Shown here piece by piece: positions 57,437 through 64,000 of a stretch of 64,000 nt of DNA. The stretch's first letter is position 1, and each line of letters begins with the position of its first letter. The notes beneath the pieces are model-generated. The model ran no database searches. It was given only the letters and a program-made list of their open reading frames with translations, and had not been told where the DNA came from. This DNA is from Streptomyces violaceorubidus (lineage in GTDB: Bacteria > Actinomycetota > Actinomycetes > Streptomycetales > Streptomycetaceae): NCBI RefSeq assembly GCF_000717995.1, contig NZ_JODM01000019.1:55780-119779 (forward strand). The letters are read 5' to 3'. The position numbers were made by a program, and so were the translations under genes.

Positions 57437-57477
57437 CGGGCAGGTTCGGGGTTCTCGCGGAACCCTGGGCCTGCCCG
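57437..57477 (+). terminator. leuS terminator
   Basis: Outer stem CGGGCAGG / CCTGCCCG with an inner GGGTTC / GAACCC stem, 43 bases after the leuS stop. Confidence 0.65.
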
Positions 57478-57562
57478 CTGCGTTTACCGTGGAAGAGCGG
57501 CACGACGGGTGCCGTGCCGTGGCCTGCCGGCTCGCCGGCCGGACGCTCGGAGGAGGAGCCCA

Positions 57563-58300
57563 GTGGAAGCAGCGCTCACCGTGTTCGCCCTGCTCTTCCT
57601 GCTCGCCGTGGTGCTGGGCGTGTACGCCACGGTGAAGGCCGTCGGCGCCGCCAAGCGCAGCGTGGACCGCGGCATCACCCAGGCCCGCCGCACCGTCGAG
57701 GACCACACCCTGCGGGCCAAGTCCCTGGTCCAGGTGGGCCCGGCGGCCGAGCTGGCACAGCTGCGGCTCACCCTGCGCACCTCGATGCGGGCCACGCAGG
57801 ACGCGCTGCACGCGCGCGTGGCCGAGGACGAGTCCCTCAAGGAGTCCCTCGCCCTCTTCGAGCGGCTCAGCGCGCACGGCTTCGAGCTGGACGGCGAGCT
57901 GCGGCGGCTGGAGTCCGAGCCGGACCGCGCCACCCTCGCCGAGCGCCTGCCCGGGCTGCGTGAGCGCACCGAGCGCATCACCCGGTCGGCGGACTCCCTG
58001 CGCTGGGCGGCCCGCGACCGCGCCCGCCGTTTCGCGGACGACGACCTGGACTCGCTGAGCGCGCAGATCGACGTGGAGGCGGGCGCGCTGCGGCACTGGA
58101 CGGAGACGGAGCCCGCCGCCGCGCCCTCGTCCTGGCCCGAGGCCCCGCCCGCCGAAGCCCCGTCCACCCGGCAGAGCCGGCCGGAATCGACCGCCCGGGG
58201 CCCGGCGGAGAAGGACGCCACACGTCCCGCCATCACCCCGCCGGCCGGGCGCCCCGTGTACCCCTGGCAGAAGAAGGCCCGCCCCGAGAGCACCACCTGA
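57563..58300 (+). CDS. membrane-anchored coiled-coil protein
   Basis: 245 aa from GTG 57563, SD GGAGGAGG. One N-terminal helix (LTVFALLFLLAVVLGVYATV), then about 150 charged residues predicted helical with heptads (for example LRRLESEPDRATLAERLPG and RERTERITRSADSLR), then a Pro/Ala-rich tail ending YPWQKKARPESTT. It looks like a cytoplasmic coiled coil tied to the membrane. Function unknown. Homologues are found between leuS and degV in Streptomyces. Confidence 0.8.
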   Translation: MEAALTVFALLFLLAVVLGVYATVKAVGAAKRSVDRGITQARRTVEDHTLRAKSLVQVGPAAELAQLRLTLRTSMRATQDALHARVAEDESLKESLALFERLSAHGFELDGELRRLESEPDRATLAERLPGLRERTERITRSADSLRWAARDRARRFADDDLDSLSAQIDVEAGALRHWTETEPAAAPSSWPEAPPAEAPSTRQSRPESTARGPAEKDATRPAITPPAGRPVYPWQKKARPESTT

Positions 58301-58377
58301 CCGGCCCCGCCGACTCGATCCGGCCCTGTGAACGCCCGGTCCTCGGGGCCGGACTGCCGTACGGGCACTACGCCAGG

Positions 58378-58383
58378 TAACCT
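58378..58383 (+). promoter_or_regulatory. -10 box of the degV gene, predicting a leaderless transcript
   Basis: TAACCT lies exactly 7 bases before ATG 58391, with no SD between them. Confidence 0.62.
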
Positions 58384-58390
58384 CCAGCTC

Positions 58391-59236
58391 ATGTCCCGCC
58401 ATGTCGCTATCGTCACGGATTCAACGGCCTACCTTCCGGCCCGGACGATGGAGCGGCACGGCATCACCGCGGTACCCCTGACCGTCGTCCTGGGCGACCG
58501 GGCCCTGGAGGAGGGCACCGAGATCTCGACCCGCTCCCTGGCCCAGGCGCTGCAGAAACGGCGGCCGGTCACCACCTCGCGCCCCGGCCCCGAAGTCTTC
58601 GCCGAGACCTACCGCAGGATCGCCGAGTCCGGCGCCGACGGCATCGTCTCCCTCCACCTGTCCGCCGAGCTCTCCGGCACCCACGACGCGGCCGTCGTCG
58701 CGGCCCGTGAGGCCGCCGTGCCGGTGAGGGTCGTCGACACCGGGATGATCGCGATGGCCCTCGGATTCTGCGCGCTCGCCGCCGCGGAGACGGCGGAGTC
58801 GGGCGGCACGGTGGACGAGGCCGTCACGGCCGCGGAGAAGCGCGCCGCGGACACCTCCGCCTACTTCTACGTCGACACGCTCGACTATCTGCGCCGCGGC
58901 GGCCGGATCGGGGCGGCCCAGGCGCTGTTCGGCTCCGCGCTCGCCGTGAAGCCGCTGCTGCGGCTGGAGGGCGGCCGCATCGAACCCCTGGAGAAGGTCC
59001 GGACGGCGTCCAGGGCCATCGCCCGGCTGGAGGAGATCGCCGCCGACCGGGCGGGCAGCGCGCCCGTCGACATCGCCGTCCATCATCTCGCCGCCCCCGA
59101 CCGCGCGTCGGCCCTGGCGGACCGCCTGCGGGCCCGGGTGCCCGGGCTGGCCGACCTGCACGTGAGCGAGGTCGGCGCGGTGATCGGCGCGCATACGGGG
59201 CCGGGGCTGTTGGGGGTTGTGGTCTCGTCACGGTGA
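58391..59236 (+). CDS. DegV family fatty-acid-binding protein
   Basis: 281 aa from ATG 58391. DegV (FakB-type) fold: VAIVTDSTAYLP at the start, the fatty-acid-binding ISTRSLAQALQ and TTSRPGPEVF, SAELSGTHDAAVVA, and the C-terminal VGAVIGAHTGPGLLGVVV. FakB proteins present fatty acids to the kinase FakA; no FakA gene is in this window. The frame is open upstream, but the promoter lies within it. Confidence 0.93.
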   Translation: MSRHVAIVTDSTAYLPARTMERHGITAVPLTVVLGDRALEEGTEISTRSLAQALQKRRPVTTSRPGPEVFAETYRRIAESGADGIVSLHLSAELSGTHDAAVVAAREAAVPVRVVDTGMIAMALGFCALAAAETAESGGTVDEAVTAAEKRAADTSAYFYVDTLDYLRRGGRIGAAQALFGSALAVKPLLRLEGGRIEPLEKVRTASRAIARLEEIAADRAGSAPVDIAVHHLAAPDRASALADRLRARVPGLADLHVSEVGAVIGAHTGPGLLGVVVSSR

Positions 59237-59333
59237 GGGCGGGGTGTCGGGGGACCGGGGGACCGGGGCGGGGGACCGGGGCGGAGTGGGGTGGGTGGGG
59301 GTGCGTGCGGTCGGGTCACCCGTGAGGGGGGCG
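59237..59333 (+). other. G-run-rich intergenic tract
   Basis: At least twelve runs of three or more G within 97 bases, several in copies of GGGGGACCGGGGCG. This composition can form G-quadruplexes on the plus strand or its transcript. It lies between degV and comEA, where no gene is supported. Confidence 0.6.
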
Positions 59334-59414
59334 GAGTTTTCCACAACCCGTGGGTAGTCCCCGGGAAACGACCATGATCATCGCGAGGGCGTCGAGGTGC
59401 CCGATCCTCGTCGC

Positions 59415-60497
59415 ATGGCTCTTCGCTCACGTTCACGCACCACGTCCGCGACCAGCGGTCCGGGCCGTGCCCCGGCCTCCGACGGCCGCCTCGCCCACCG
59501 TCGCGCACCCGGGTCCCGTGCCCACGCCCGCCCCCGCTCCCACGCCCGGCACGTTCGCCGGCACCCGCCCCCGGAGGAACTCCGGCGGAGGGCGGAGGCG
59601 CTGTTCGCCGAGCGCGCCGGGGCATGCGACCGGGCCGGACCCGAGAGGGCGCGGGGGGAGGCGGGAAAGGGACCGCCGGTGCCCGGCCCCGTGGCCCCCG
59701 GCGACGCGGAGTTCCGCGACGCGGAGTTCGGCGACGCGGACTTCAGCGACTCCGACGGTGCCACGACGACCTGGCGGGAGCGGACCGGGCAGGCGCTGCG
59801 GGAGCGGATGCCGCTGTGGTTGCAGACACGGTGCGGGCTGGAGCGGCGCAGCGTGGTTGCGCTCTCCGTGCTGCTCGTCCTCGCGGCGGTCTTCGCGGCG
59901 CAGCACTTCTGGTCCGGCCGCACCCAGCCGGTGGCGGCACCCGAGGTGCTGCGGGAGGCGGCGGCGTACGGAGCCGGGAAACCGGGGCCGACGGCCGGAG
60001 ACCGCGCGAAGACGAGCGAGCCCGGGGCCGAGTCCGCACCCACGGCCACGGCCGGGCCCGAGATCGTGGTGGACGTCGGCGGCAAGGTCCGCGAACCCGG
60101 CATCCACAGCCTCCCGGCCGGTTCACGTGTCGCGGACGCCCTGCGAGCCGCCGGAGGGGTGCGGCCCGGCACGAAGACCGACGGGCTGAACCGGGCCCGC
60201 TTCCTGGTGGACGGCGAACAGGTGATCGTCGGAGCGCCCGCCTCCGCGCCCCCGCCGGGAGCGGGCTCCGCCCCGGGTGGACCGCCGGGAGCGGCGGGGC
60301 CCGCGGCGCCGGTCTCCCTCAGCACGGCGACCACCGACCAGCTCGACACCCTCCCGGGCGTCGGCCCGGTCCTCGCCCAGCACATCGTCGACTACCGCAC
60401 CCAGCACGGCGGTTTCCGCTCGGTGGACGAACTGCGCGAGGTCAACGGCATCGGCGAGCGCCGCTTCGCCGACCTGCGGGACCTCGTACGGCCATGA
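59415..60497 (+). CDS. comEA: ComEA-type DNA-binding membrane protein
   Basis: 360 aa from ATG 59415 (MALRSRSRTTS). Basic, low-complexity N-terminal ~140 residues, one membrane helix (VVALSVLLVLAAVFAAQHFW), then an outside SLBB-like domain (VVDVGGKVREPGIHSLPAG) and a C-terminal helix-hairpin-helix pair (ATTDQLDTLPGVGPVLAQHI and VDELREVNGIGERRFADLR) that binds double-stranded DNA. Competence pseudopilus partners are not visible; in Streptomyces the ComEA/ComEC pair has been linked to DNA transfer or is of unknown use. Three 15-bp repeats encode GDAEF-like units before the helix. It overlaps comEC by four bases. Confidence 0.9.
   Translation: MALRSRSRTTSATSGPGRAPASDGRLAHRRAPGSRAHARPRSHARHVRRHPPPEELRRRAEALFAERAGACDRAGPERARGEAGKGPPVPGPVAPGDAEFRDAEFGDADFSDSDGATTTWRERTGQALRERMPLWLQTRCGLERRSVVALSVLLVLAAVFAAQHFWSGRTQPVAAPEVLREAAAYGAGKPGPTAGDRAKTSEPGAESAPTATAGPEIVVDVGGKVREPGIHSLPAGSRVADALRAAGGVRPGTKTDGLNRARFLVDGEQVIVGAPASAPPPGAGSAPGGPPGAAGPAAPVSLSTATTDQLDTLPGVGPVLAQHIVDYRTQHGGFRSVDELREVNGIGERRFADLRDLVRP
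59701..59745 (+). repeat. 15-bp tandem repeat in comEA
   Basis: Three units of GCGACGCGGAGTTC plus one base, in frame, encoding DAEF/DADF pentapeptides before the membrane helix. Confidence 0.75.
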
Positions 60498-63214
60498 ACA
60501 CGGACGTGACGGGAGCGAACCGGTCGAGTCGGCCGAACCTGCCCGACCTGCCGGATCTGCCGGATCTGCCGGACCATCTGAACCGGTCGAACCGTTCGGA
60601 CCGTTCGGACCGTTCGGACCGTTCGGACCGTTCGGACCGGTCGGACGGCTCGGACGGGTCTGACCGACCGGCCGGACTCGACGACAGGGAGGAACCGGAG
60701 GAGCCAACTACGAGGTCGCCGCGGGCCGCCGTGCACGCCGCCTCCGGTCACCGGCTGGGCGCGGCCCACCCCCGGCAGGAGGGCCCCGTGGACCTGCGCC
60801 TGGTGCCGCCCGCCCTGGCGGCGTGGGCGACGGCGGCGCTGGTGCTGGACGTGCCGACCGGCTGGGCGGTGGGCGTGGTGACGGGCAGTCTGCTCCTGGC
60901 CGGGGCGCTGCTGCTGGTGCCGCCGCGCATACGGTCCCGCGCACCGGCCGCCGCCCTGCTCCTCTGCGTCGCCGCGTCCGCCACCTCGGCCGCCTCGCAC
61001 GGCGCGGACCCGCGCCGGGGGCCCGTACCGGAACTGGCGCGGCAGTACGCCACCGTCACCGCGGAGGTGGAGGTCACGGCCGACCCCCGCCTCACCCGGC
61101 CGCGAGTCCGGGGCGAGCGTGCCGTGCCGCCCACGGTGCTGATCGAGGCCGACGTGCGGCGGCTGAGCGAGCCGGACGGGACGGCGGTGACGACCCGGAC
61201 GCCGGTGCTCGTCCTCGTCGACGTCGGTGAGGGAGCGCAGCGGTCCCGCGCGTCGTCCGCACCCTCCCGCTGGCTGGGGCTTTTGCCGACCACGAGGCTC
61301 CGCGTCACCGCCCGGATGGCACCGCCGAGGAAGGGCGGTGACCGGATCGCCGCGGTGCTGCGCGTACGGGCGGGCAGTCGGCCGCCGCGGACGTCGGCCC
61401 CGCCTTCGACGGCGCAACGGCTGGCGGGAGGGTTGCGGGCCGGCCTGCGCGAGGCGACCGAGAACCTGTCGCCGGACGCGAGCGCCCTGCTGCCGGGGCT
61501 CGTGGTGGGCGACACCTCGCGCGTCACACCGGAGCTGGAAGAGGCGTTCAAGGAGACCGACCTGACCCACACGCTGGCCGTCTCAGGTGCCAACTTCACG
61601 ATCGTGCTCGCGCTGCTCCTCGGCCCGCCGGGCCTGGCCCAGCGCAGCGAGCGACGGGGCCTCGCACCCCGCCTCGGCCTGCACCTGCGGACGACCGCGC
61701 TGCTCGGCGGGGTGCTCGCGCTCGCCTTCGTCGTCGTGTGCCGGCCCGACCCGAGCGTGCTGCGGGCGGCGGCCTTCGGGTCCGTGGCCCTGCTCGCCCT
61801 GGCCACCGGCCGCCGCAGATCACTCCTCCCGGCCCTGGCGACGGCGGTCCTGCTCCTGGTGCTCTACGACCCCTGGCTGTCCCGCAGTTACGGCTTCCTG
61901 CTCTCCGTGCTGGCCACGGGGGCACTGCTCACCGTCGCTCCCCGGTGGAGCGCGGCGCTGCGCCGGCGCCGGGTACCGCCCCGGCTGGCGGAGGCGCTGG
62001 CCGCCGCGGGTGCCGCGCAGGCCCTGTGCGCTCCGGTCGTCGTCGTGCTGTCCCAGCGGGTGAGCCTGGTGGGGGTGCCGTGCAACCTGTTGGCGGAGTT
62101 CGCGGTGGCCCCGGCCACGGTGCTCGGCTTCGCGGCGCTGGCGACGGCGCCGGCGGCGATGCCGTTGGCCAAGGGCCTGGCCTGGTGCGGAGGCTGGCCG
62201 GCCGAGTGGATCGCGGGGATCGCCCGCACCGGGGCGGCGCTGCCCGGCGCGGGAGTGGACTGGCCCGGCGGCTGGGGCGGGGCTGCGCAGCTCGCCCTCG
62301 CCACGGCGGGCGTCCTGCTGGCCGGCCGACGCCTGGCGCGGCACCCGTGGTGGTGCGGCGTCTGCGCCCTGCTGCTGGTCCTCGCGGTGACGCAGCCGCC
62401 CCCGCTGGCCCGGGTGATCAAGGGGTGGCCCCCGCCGGGCTGGCGGATGGTGATGTGCGACGTGGGCCAGGGCGACGCGTTGGTCCTCGCGGCGGGAGAG
62501 GGGACGGCCGTGGTCGTGGACGCGGGCCCCGACCCGGCTCTGGTCGACCACTGCCTGCGCGCCCTCGGCGTCACCCGGGTGCCCTTGGTGCTGCTGACCC
62601 ACCTGCACGCCGACCACGTGGCCGGACTGCCCGGGGTGCTGCGGGGCCGCTCGGTGGGCGCGATCGAGACGACCGCCCTCGAAGAGCCGTCGGACCAGGC
62701 CGAGTTCGTCCACCGGCAGGCAGCGGGGCGACACGTCCCGCTGCGGCACGCGGCAGCGGGGGAGCAGCGGCGCTCCGGCCCGTTGTCCTGGCGGGTGGTG
62801 TGGCCCCCGCCGAGCCCACCGGGGACCACGCCGGCGGGCACCGAGGGCGGCCCCAACGACGCCAGCGTCACCCTCCTGGTCCGGACGGCCGGGCTGCGCC
62901 TGCTGCTCCTCGGCGACCTGGAGCCCCCGGCCCAGCGGGAGCTGGCCCGCTCCCCGGCGGCGGCGGAGCTGGAGGGCGTGGATGTCCTGAAGGTGGCTCA
63001 CCACGGCTCCGCCCACCAGGACTTCGCGTTCCTGCGCGAGGTCGCCCCTCGGCTGGCGCTCATCAGCTGCGGCGAGGACAACACCTACGGCCACCCCGCG
63101 CCCGGCACGGTCTCGGCACTGCGCGCCCAGGGAGCGACGGTCCTGCGCACGGACCGGGACGGGGCGGTGGCGGTCGCCGGTACAGGAAGGGAGTTGCGGG
63201 TGGCGGCGGAGTGA
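60494..63214 (+). CDS. comEC: ComEC/Rec2-type DNA channel protein
   Basis: 906 aa from ATG 60494, which overlaps the comEA stop (ATGA). The first ~75 residues contain LPD and RSD tandem repeats, unlike any ComEC domain. Then comes a DUF4131-like region, the Competence membrane domain (ALAVSGANFTIVLALLL, DPWLSRSYGFLLSVLATGAL) with about ten helices, and a C-terminal metallo-beta-lactamase domain (DVGQGDAL, THLHADHVAGLPG, KVAHHGSAHQDF and YGHPAPGTV). The family conducts single-stranded DNA across the membrane, and the C-terminal domain is a probable nuclease that degrades the other strand. Confidence 0.93.
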   Translation: MNTDVTGANRSSRPNLPDLPDLPDLPDHLNRSNRSDRSDRSDRSDRSDRSDGSDGSDRPAGLDDREEPEEPTTRSPRAAVHAASGHRLGAAHPRQEGPVDLRLVPPALAAWATAALVLDVPTGWAVGVVTGSLLLAGALLLVPPRIRSRAPAAALLLCVAASATSAASHGADPRRGPVPELARQYATVTAEVEVTADPRLTRPRVRGERAVPPTVLIEADVRRLSEPDGTAVTTRTPVLVLVDVGEGAQRSRASSAPSRWLGLLPTTRLRVTARMAPPRKGGDRIAAVLRVRAGSRPPRTSAPPSTAQRLAGGLRAGLREATENLSPDASALLPGLVVGDTSRVTPELEEAFKETDLTHTLAVSGANFTIVLALLLGPPGLAQRSERRGLAPRLGLHLRTTALLGGVLALAFVVVCRPDPSVLRAAAFGSVALLALATGRRRSLLPALATAVLLLVLYDPWLSRSYGFLLSVLATGALLTVAPRWSAALRRRRVPPRLAEALAAAGAAQALCAPVVVVLSQRVSLVGVPCNLLAEFAVAPATVLGFAALATAPAAMPLAKGLAWCGGWPAEWIAGIARTGAALPGAGVDWPGGWGGAAQLALATAGVLLAGRRLARHPWWCGVCALLLVLAVTQPPPLARVIKGWPPPGWRMVMCDVGQGDALVLAAGEGTAVVVDAGPDPALVDHCLRALGVTRVPLVLLTHLHADHVAGLPGVLRGRSVGAIETTALEEPSDQAEFVHRQAAGRHVPLRHAAAGEQRRSGPLSWRVVWPPPSPPGTTPAGTEGGPNDASVTLLVRTAGLRLLLLGDLEPPAQRELARSPAAAELEGVDVLKVAHHGSAHQDFAFLREVAPRLALISCGEDNTYGHPAPGTVSALRAQGATVLRTDRDGAVAVAGTGRELRVAAE
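60539..60665 (+). repeat. 9-bp tandem repeats in comEC
   Basis: Two in-frame blocks. First, four copies encoding LPD (CTGCCGGAT-type). Then about nine copies of a CGTTCGGAC-type unit encoding RSN/RSD, decaying to GSD. As 9-bp units, copy changes keep the frame. Confidence 0.82.
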
Positions 63215-63284
63215 GGGAGGCAGGGAAGGCGCGTCACCGCCAGGGGCACGCCGGCCGCGTCAGTCGTGCCGGGTGTCGGATGCC

Positions 63285-63334
63285 GGGGGTCAGGTGCCGG
63301 GTGCCCGGGGGTCAGGTGCCGGGGGTCAGGTGCC
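63285..63334 (+). repeat. three copies of GGGGGTCAGGTGCC
   Basis: Exact copies at 63285-63298, 63307-63320 and 63321-63334; the last two are directly joined. Further GGTGCCGGG words flank them. Confidence 0.75.
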
Positions 63335-63344
63335 AGGGCGCCGC

Positions 63345-63455
63345 GAGGCACAGTGTCCGCCCGCCCCGAGGCACGGTGTCCGTCTGCCCCGAGGCACGGT
63401 GTCCGTCTGCCCCGAGGCACGGTGTCCGTCCGCCGCGAGGCACGGTGTCCGCCGG
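63345..63455 (+). repeat. 23-bp tandem repeat array
   Basis: Five copies start at 63345, 63368, 63391, 63414 and 63437, period exactly 23. Each begins GAGGCACGGTGTCCG (first copy GAGGCACAGTGTCCG); the variable remainder is mostly TCTGCCCC. The last copy is partial. Every unit carries GGCACGGTGTCC, so a protein could bind once per two helical turns. Confidence 0.85.
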
Positions 63456-63689
63456 ATCGCGTGTGGTTCCCGTCCCCGTTGTGTCCCGGGAGGCGTAGGC
63501 CGGGCTGACACCGGGAATTTTCCAATCAGCGCGGACGACGTCACCGTGCCGTGCAGCCGACGCGTCCGGCCGCGGTCGCCCCCCCACCCCCCACGAGACC
63601 ACACGCCCCAACGTGCCCCGGAACTAGCCGACTTCACCACCACGGGCTCGGCGACGGGACGCCCGTCCGACCGGCAGAAGGAGAAACCC

Positions 63690-63803
63690 ATGCCCCCACC
63701 CCCCACGGCCAGGCCGTGGCACCCCGTGGTGCACCGGCTCGGCGAGGACCACCCCCAGCGCGGCGTACACCGACGCGGCCGGTCGCGGCCGGAGCGTGTG
63801 TGA
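63690..63803 (+). CDS. small basic ORF coupled to the amidase gene
   Basis: ATG 63690 follows a strong SD AAGGAG. It encodes 37 residues (MPPPPTARPWHPVVHRLGED, then Arg-rich) and its TGA shares a base with the ATG of the amidase (TGATG), so coupling is likely. No known family. It may be a leader that delivers ribosomes to the amidase start, which has no SD of its own. Confidence 0.45.
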   Translation: MPPPPTARPWHPVVHRLGEDHPQRGVHRRGRSRPERV

Positions 63804-64000
63804 TGGCGGCCCCCATGTCCGCGGGCGGCTTCCTGAAGGCGCTGAGGGACGAGGGCCTCACCGTCGTCGAGGTCGGCGACTGGCGGGACCACAACCGCAA
63901 TCACAAGGGCGCCTGGGGGCCGGTGCACGGGGTGATGATCCACCACACCGTGACCCGGGGCAGTGCCGCCACCGTAAAGATCTGCCGCAAGGGCCACCAG
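63803..64000 (+). CDS. N-acetylmuramoyl-L-alanine amidase (partial, cut by window end)
   Basis: 66 residues are visible from ATG 63803. They read MAAPMSAGGFLKALRDEG, then WRDHNRNHKGAWGPVHGVMIHHTVT. The GVMIHHTVT strand carries the first zinc His of amidase family 2 and peptidoglycan recognition proteins, and NHKGAWGPVHG is the usual stretch before it in Streptomyces and actinophage endolysins. The rest of the catalytic domain lies beyond the window. It cleaves the bond between muramic acid and the stem peptide. It may be a host cell-wall hydrolase or a captured phage gene. Confidence 0.78.
   Translation, partial: MAAPMSAGGFLKALRDEGLTVVEVGDWRDHNRNHKGAWGPVHGVMIHHTVTRGSAATVKICRKGHQ

Larger units (their letters stand above)
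63215..63689 (+). other. 475-bp gap after comEC, with two repeat arrays
   Basis: No gene is supported. It holds three copies of GGGGGTCAGGTGCC, then five copies of a 23-bp unit, then about 235 unremarkable bases before a strong SD. No terminator hairpin was seen after comEC. Confidence 0.5.

Noticed and set aside
63345..63455. The 23-bp array as a CRISPR
   Set aside because: The units are directly joined with no spacers, and no cas gene is present.

Overview
The window is a stretch of core chromosome from a Streptomyces or very close relative. Support for this: GC content is very high and third codon positions are almost all G or C; GTG starts are frequent; the gene set and order tig-clpP1P2-clpX-valS-folC-ndk-mreBCD-mrdA-rodA-(radical SAM)-rne-rplU-rpmA-obgE-proB-proA-nadD-LCP-rsfS-leuS-degV-comEA-comEC matches, from memory, the S. 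coelicolor SCO2620 to SCO2567 region. No plasmid, phage integrase or transposase gene was seen.

Layout. 1-3.2 kb: end of the trigger factor gene, then the Clp protease (clpP1, clpP2) and clpX, with a ClgR-type operator before clpP1. 3.3-9.5 kb: a PQGY-rich membrane protein on the minus strand, then valS, folC, a four-helix membrane protein and ndk. 9.9-16.4 kb: the mre cluster (mreB, mreC, mreD, mrdA, rodA), which builds the cell and spore wall. 16.5-20.5 kb: two halves of a radical-SAM system separated by a repeat-rich membrane protein, with a two-repeat CRISPR-like relic at its 3' end. 20.8-28.3 kb: a very large RNase E/G, an unexpected glycerol-1-phosphate dehydrogenase-type enzyme, and rplU-rpmA-obgE. 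28.5-39.1 kb: four wall-glycopolymer genes (one GT4, two GT2-TagF fusions, one membrane TagF-like protein). 39.4-46.2 kb: proB and proA with small conserved Streptomyces proteins and an M48 protease between and after them. 46.3-50.0 kb: nadD, an LCP-like protein, rsfS and a histidine phosphatase. 50.1-51.0 kb: two identical tRNA-Ala(GGC) genes around two small zinc-binding proteins. 51.0-53.9 kb: a NuoF-ferredoxin protein with a b561-like membrane partner. 54.3-57.4 kb: leuS behind a leader peptide and attenuator. 57.5-63.2 kb: a membrane coiled-coil protein, degV, comEA and comEC. 63.2-64 kb: tandem repeats and the start of an amidase gene cut by the window end.

How the genes fit together. 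MreBCD, PBP2 and RodA make peptidoglycan. The TagF-like polymerases and the LCP-like protein are likely to make and attach an anionic glycopolymer to the same wall. The rest is housekeeping: proteolysis, aminoacyl-tRNA supply, proline and NAD synthesis, and ribosome assembly.

Most notable observations: a repeated promoter layout in which a TANNNT -10 box sits 6-8 bases before the start codon of seven reading frames, which predicts leaderless mRNAs; a leucine leader peptide that itself looks leaderless, followed by a U-tailed attenuator before leuS; the CRISPR-like relic read as the C-terminus of a membrane protein; an LCP protein lacking the usual catalytic residues; and several in-frame tandem repeats (ComEA, ComEC) and an intergenic 23-bp repeat array.
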